The notes below the pieces were generated by a model that ran no database searches, was not told the DNA's origin, and was given only the letters and a program-made list of their open reading frames with translations. A DNA stretch of 6,214 nucleotides from an uncultured Sporolactobacillus sp. (GTDB lineage Bacteria > Bacillota > Bacilli > Bacillales > Sporolactobacillaceae): positions 1-6,214 of the forward strand of contig UQRJ01000183.1 in NCBI GenBank assembly GCA_900543345.1. Reading direction: 5' to 3'. Both the position numbers and the translations under genes were made by a program. Shown here piece after piece: positions 5,806 through 6,214 of this stretch (position 1 is its first letter; the number at the start of each line of letters is the position of its first letter).

Positions 5806-6214
5806 ATGAGCGATTACGTATTTCGGCTGAAGGGCCGCTGGAAGGGATCGTGGGACGGCCGGGGACAAATCCAGGTGAAAAATCTAGCATCCGCCATTTC
5901 CGTCGACTCATCGATGAAAGGGATGGGAATCGGCACCAACCCCGACGAGTTGCTGCTGGGCGCACTCGCTTCCTGTTATATGATGACGCTTGGTATCCGA
6001 CTGGACAAGGAAAAAATTGCTTATGAACGCCTGTTAATCTCGTCCGAGTTAGTCGTGACCAAACAAGGCGGTCTGCATGTGGAGCGCGTTATCCACCGGC
6101 CGGTTGTCGAACTCGCGGAAAAACCGACGGAGGCGTTGCGCGATCGGCTGAAGTGCGCGATCCGTCAGGCGGAAAAAGATTGCATGATCGCCAAAGCGGT
6201 CCGTGGAAATGTTC
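5806..6214 (+). CDS. OsmC/Ohr-family peroxiredoxin (3' end cut by window)
   Basis: This frame is open to the window end, giving 136 codons of a family that is usually about 140 residues, so only a few C-terminal residues are missing. OsmC/Ohr proteins are cytoplasmic homodimers that reduce organic hydroperoxides with a cysteine pair. Both cysteines are present: Cys57 in GALASCYMMTL (52-62) and Cys126 in AEKDCMIAKAVRGNV (122-136). GTNPDELLLGA (43-53) is the conserved segment before the first cysteine. The pattern TNPDELLLGA, VIHRPVV and DCMIAKAVRGNV fits the SACOL1771-type subgroup better than classical Ohr, judged from memory. The start has a strong ribosome binding site and an upstream promoter. 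No OhrR-type regulator gene is in view. Peroxide resistance is inferred from the family. Confidence 0.9.
   Translation, partial: MSDYVFRLKGRWKGSWDGRGQIQVKNLASAISVDSSMKGMGIGTNPDELLLGALASCYMMTLGIRLDKEKIAYERLLISSELVVTKQGGLHVERVIHRPVVELAEKPTEALRDRLKCAIRQAEKDCMIAKAVRGNV

Noticed and set aside
33..6214. Mobile element, CRISPR array, tRNA or defence-system cargo
   Set aside because: No terminal repeats, transposase, integrase, regular direct repeats or tRNA-like folds were seen. The genes are ordinary housekeeping families. The Tn5 mosaic end at base 14-32 is a library adapter, not a resident transposon.

Overview
The window reads as chromosomal DNA from a moderately GC-rich member of the Bacillales (Bacillota). 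The reasons are a Bacillus-type addB-addA operon (AddAB rather than RecBCD), an AddB with the same length and iron-sulfur/nuclease spacing as the B. subtilis protein, AGGAGG-type Shine-Dalgarno sites, a Bacillus-type LexA operator, and small proteins of families common in that order. The genus cannot be fixed from the sequence.

Layout: bases 1-32 are not genomic. They match the tail of the Nextera/Tn5 tagmentation adapter, including the 19-bp mosaic end, so this is an untrimmed contig end. From base 33 to 746 lies the N-terminal part of addA on the minus strand, cut by the adapter junction. It overlaps by 4 bp the end of a complete addB (743-4237, minus). Upstream of addB are an extended -10 promoter and a perfect GAAC-N4-GTTC palindrome, which together suggest LexA (SOS) control of the AddAB repair nuclease. 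A hairpin terminator separates addB from a small MTH1187/YqgV-type thiamine-binding-family gene (4352-4660, minus), which has its own likely promoter with a short palindrome in it. Next is a terminator-like hairpin with T-runs on both strands, then a complete PAP2 membrane phosphatase gene (4844-5503, minus). About 300 bp of non-coding DNA separates this from a divergent OsmC-family peroxiredoxin gene (5806 onward, plus), cut by the window end about 136 residues in.

How they work together: AddA and AddB form one helicase-nuclease that resects double-strand breaks for RecA-dependent repair, and their overlap suggests translational coupling. The other three genes look like independent single-gene transcription units for small-molecule binding, lipid phosphate hydrolysis in the envelope, and peroxide detoxification.

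No novel multi-gene system, mobile element, CRISPR array, tRNA or rRNA is visible. The points most worth a second look are the adapter artefact, the predicted LexA operator on addBA, and two unexplained inverted repeats in intergenic DNA.
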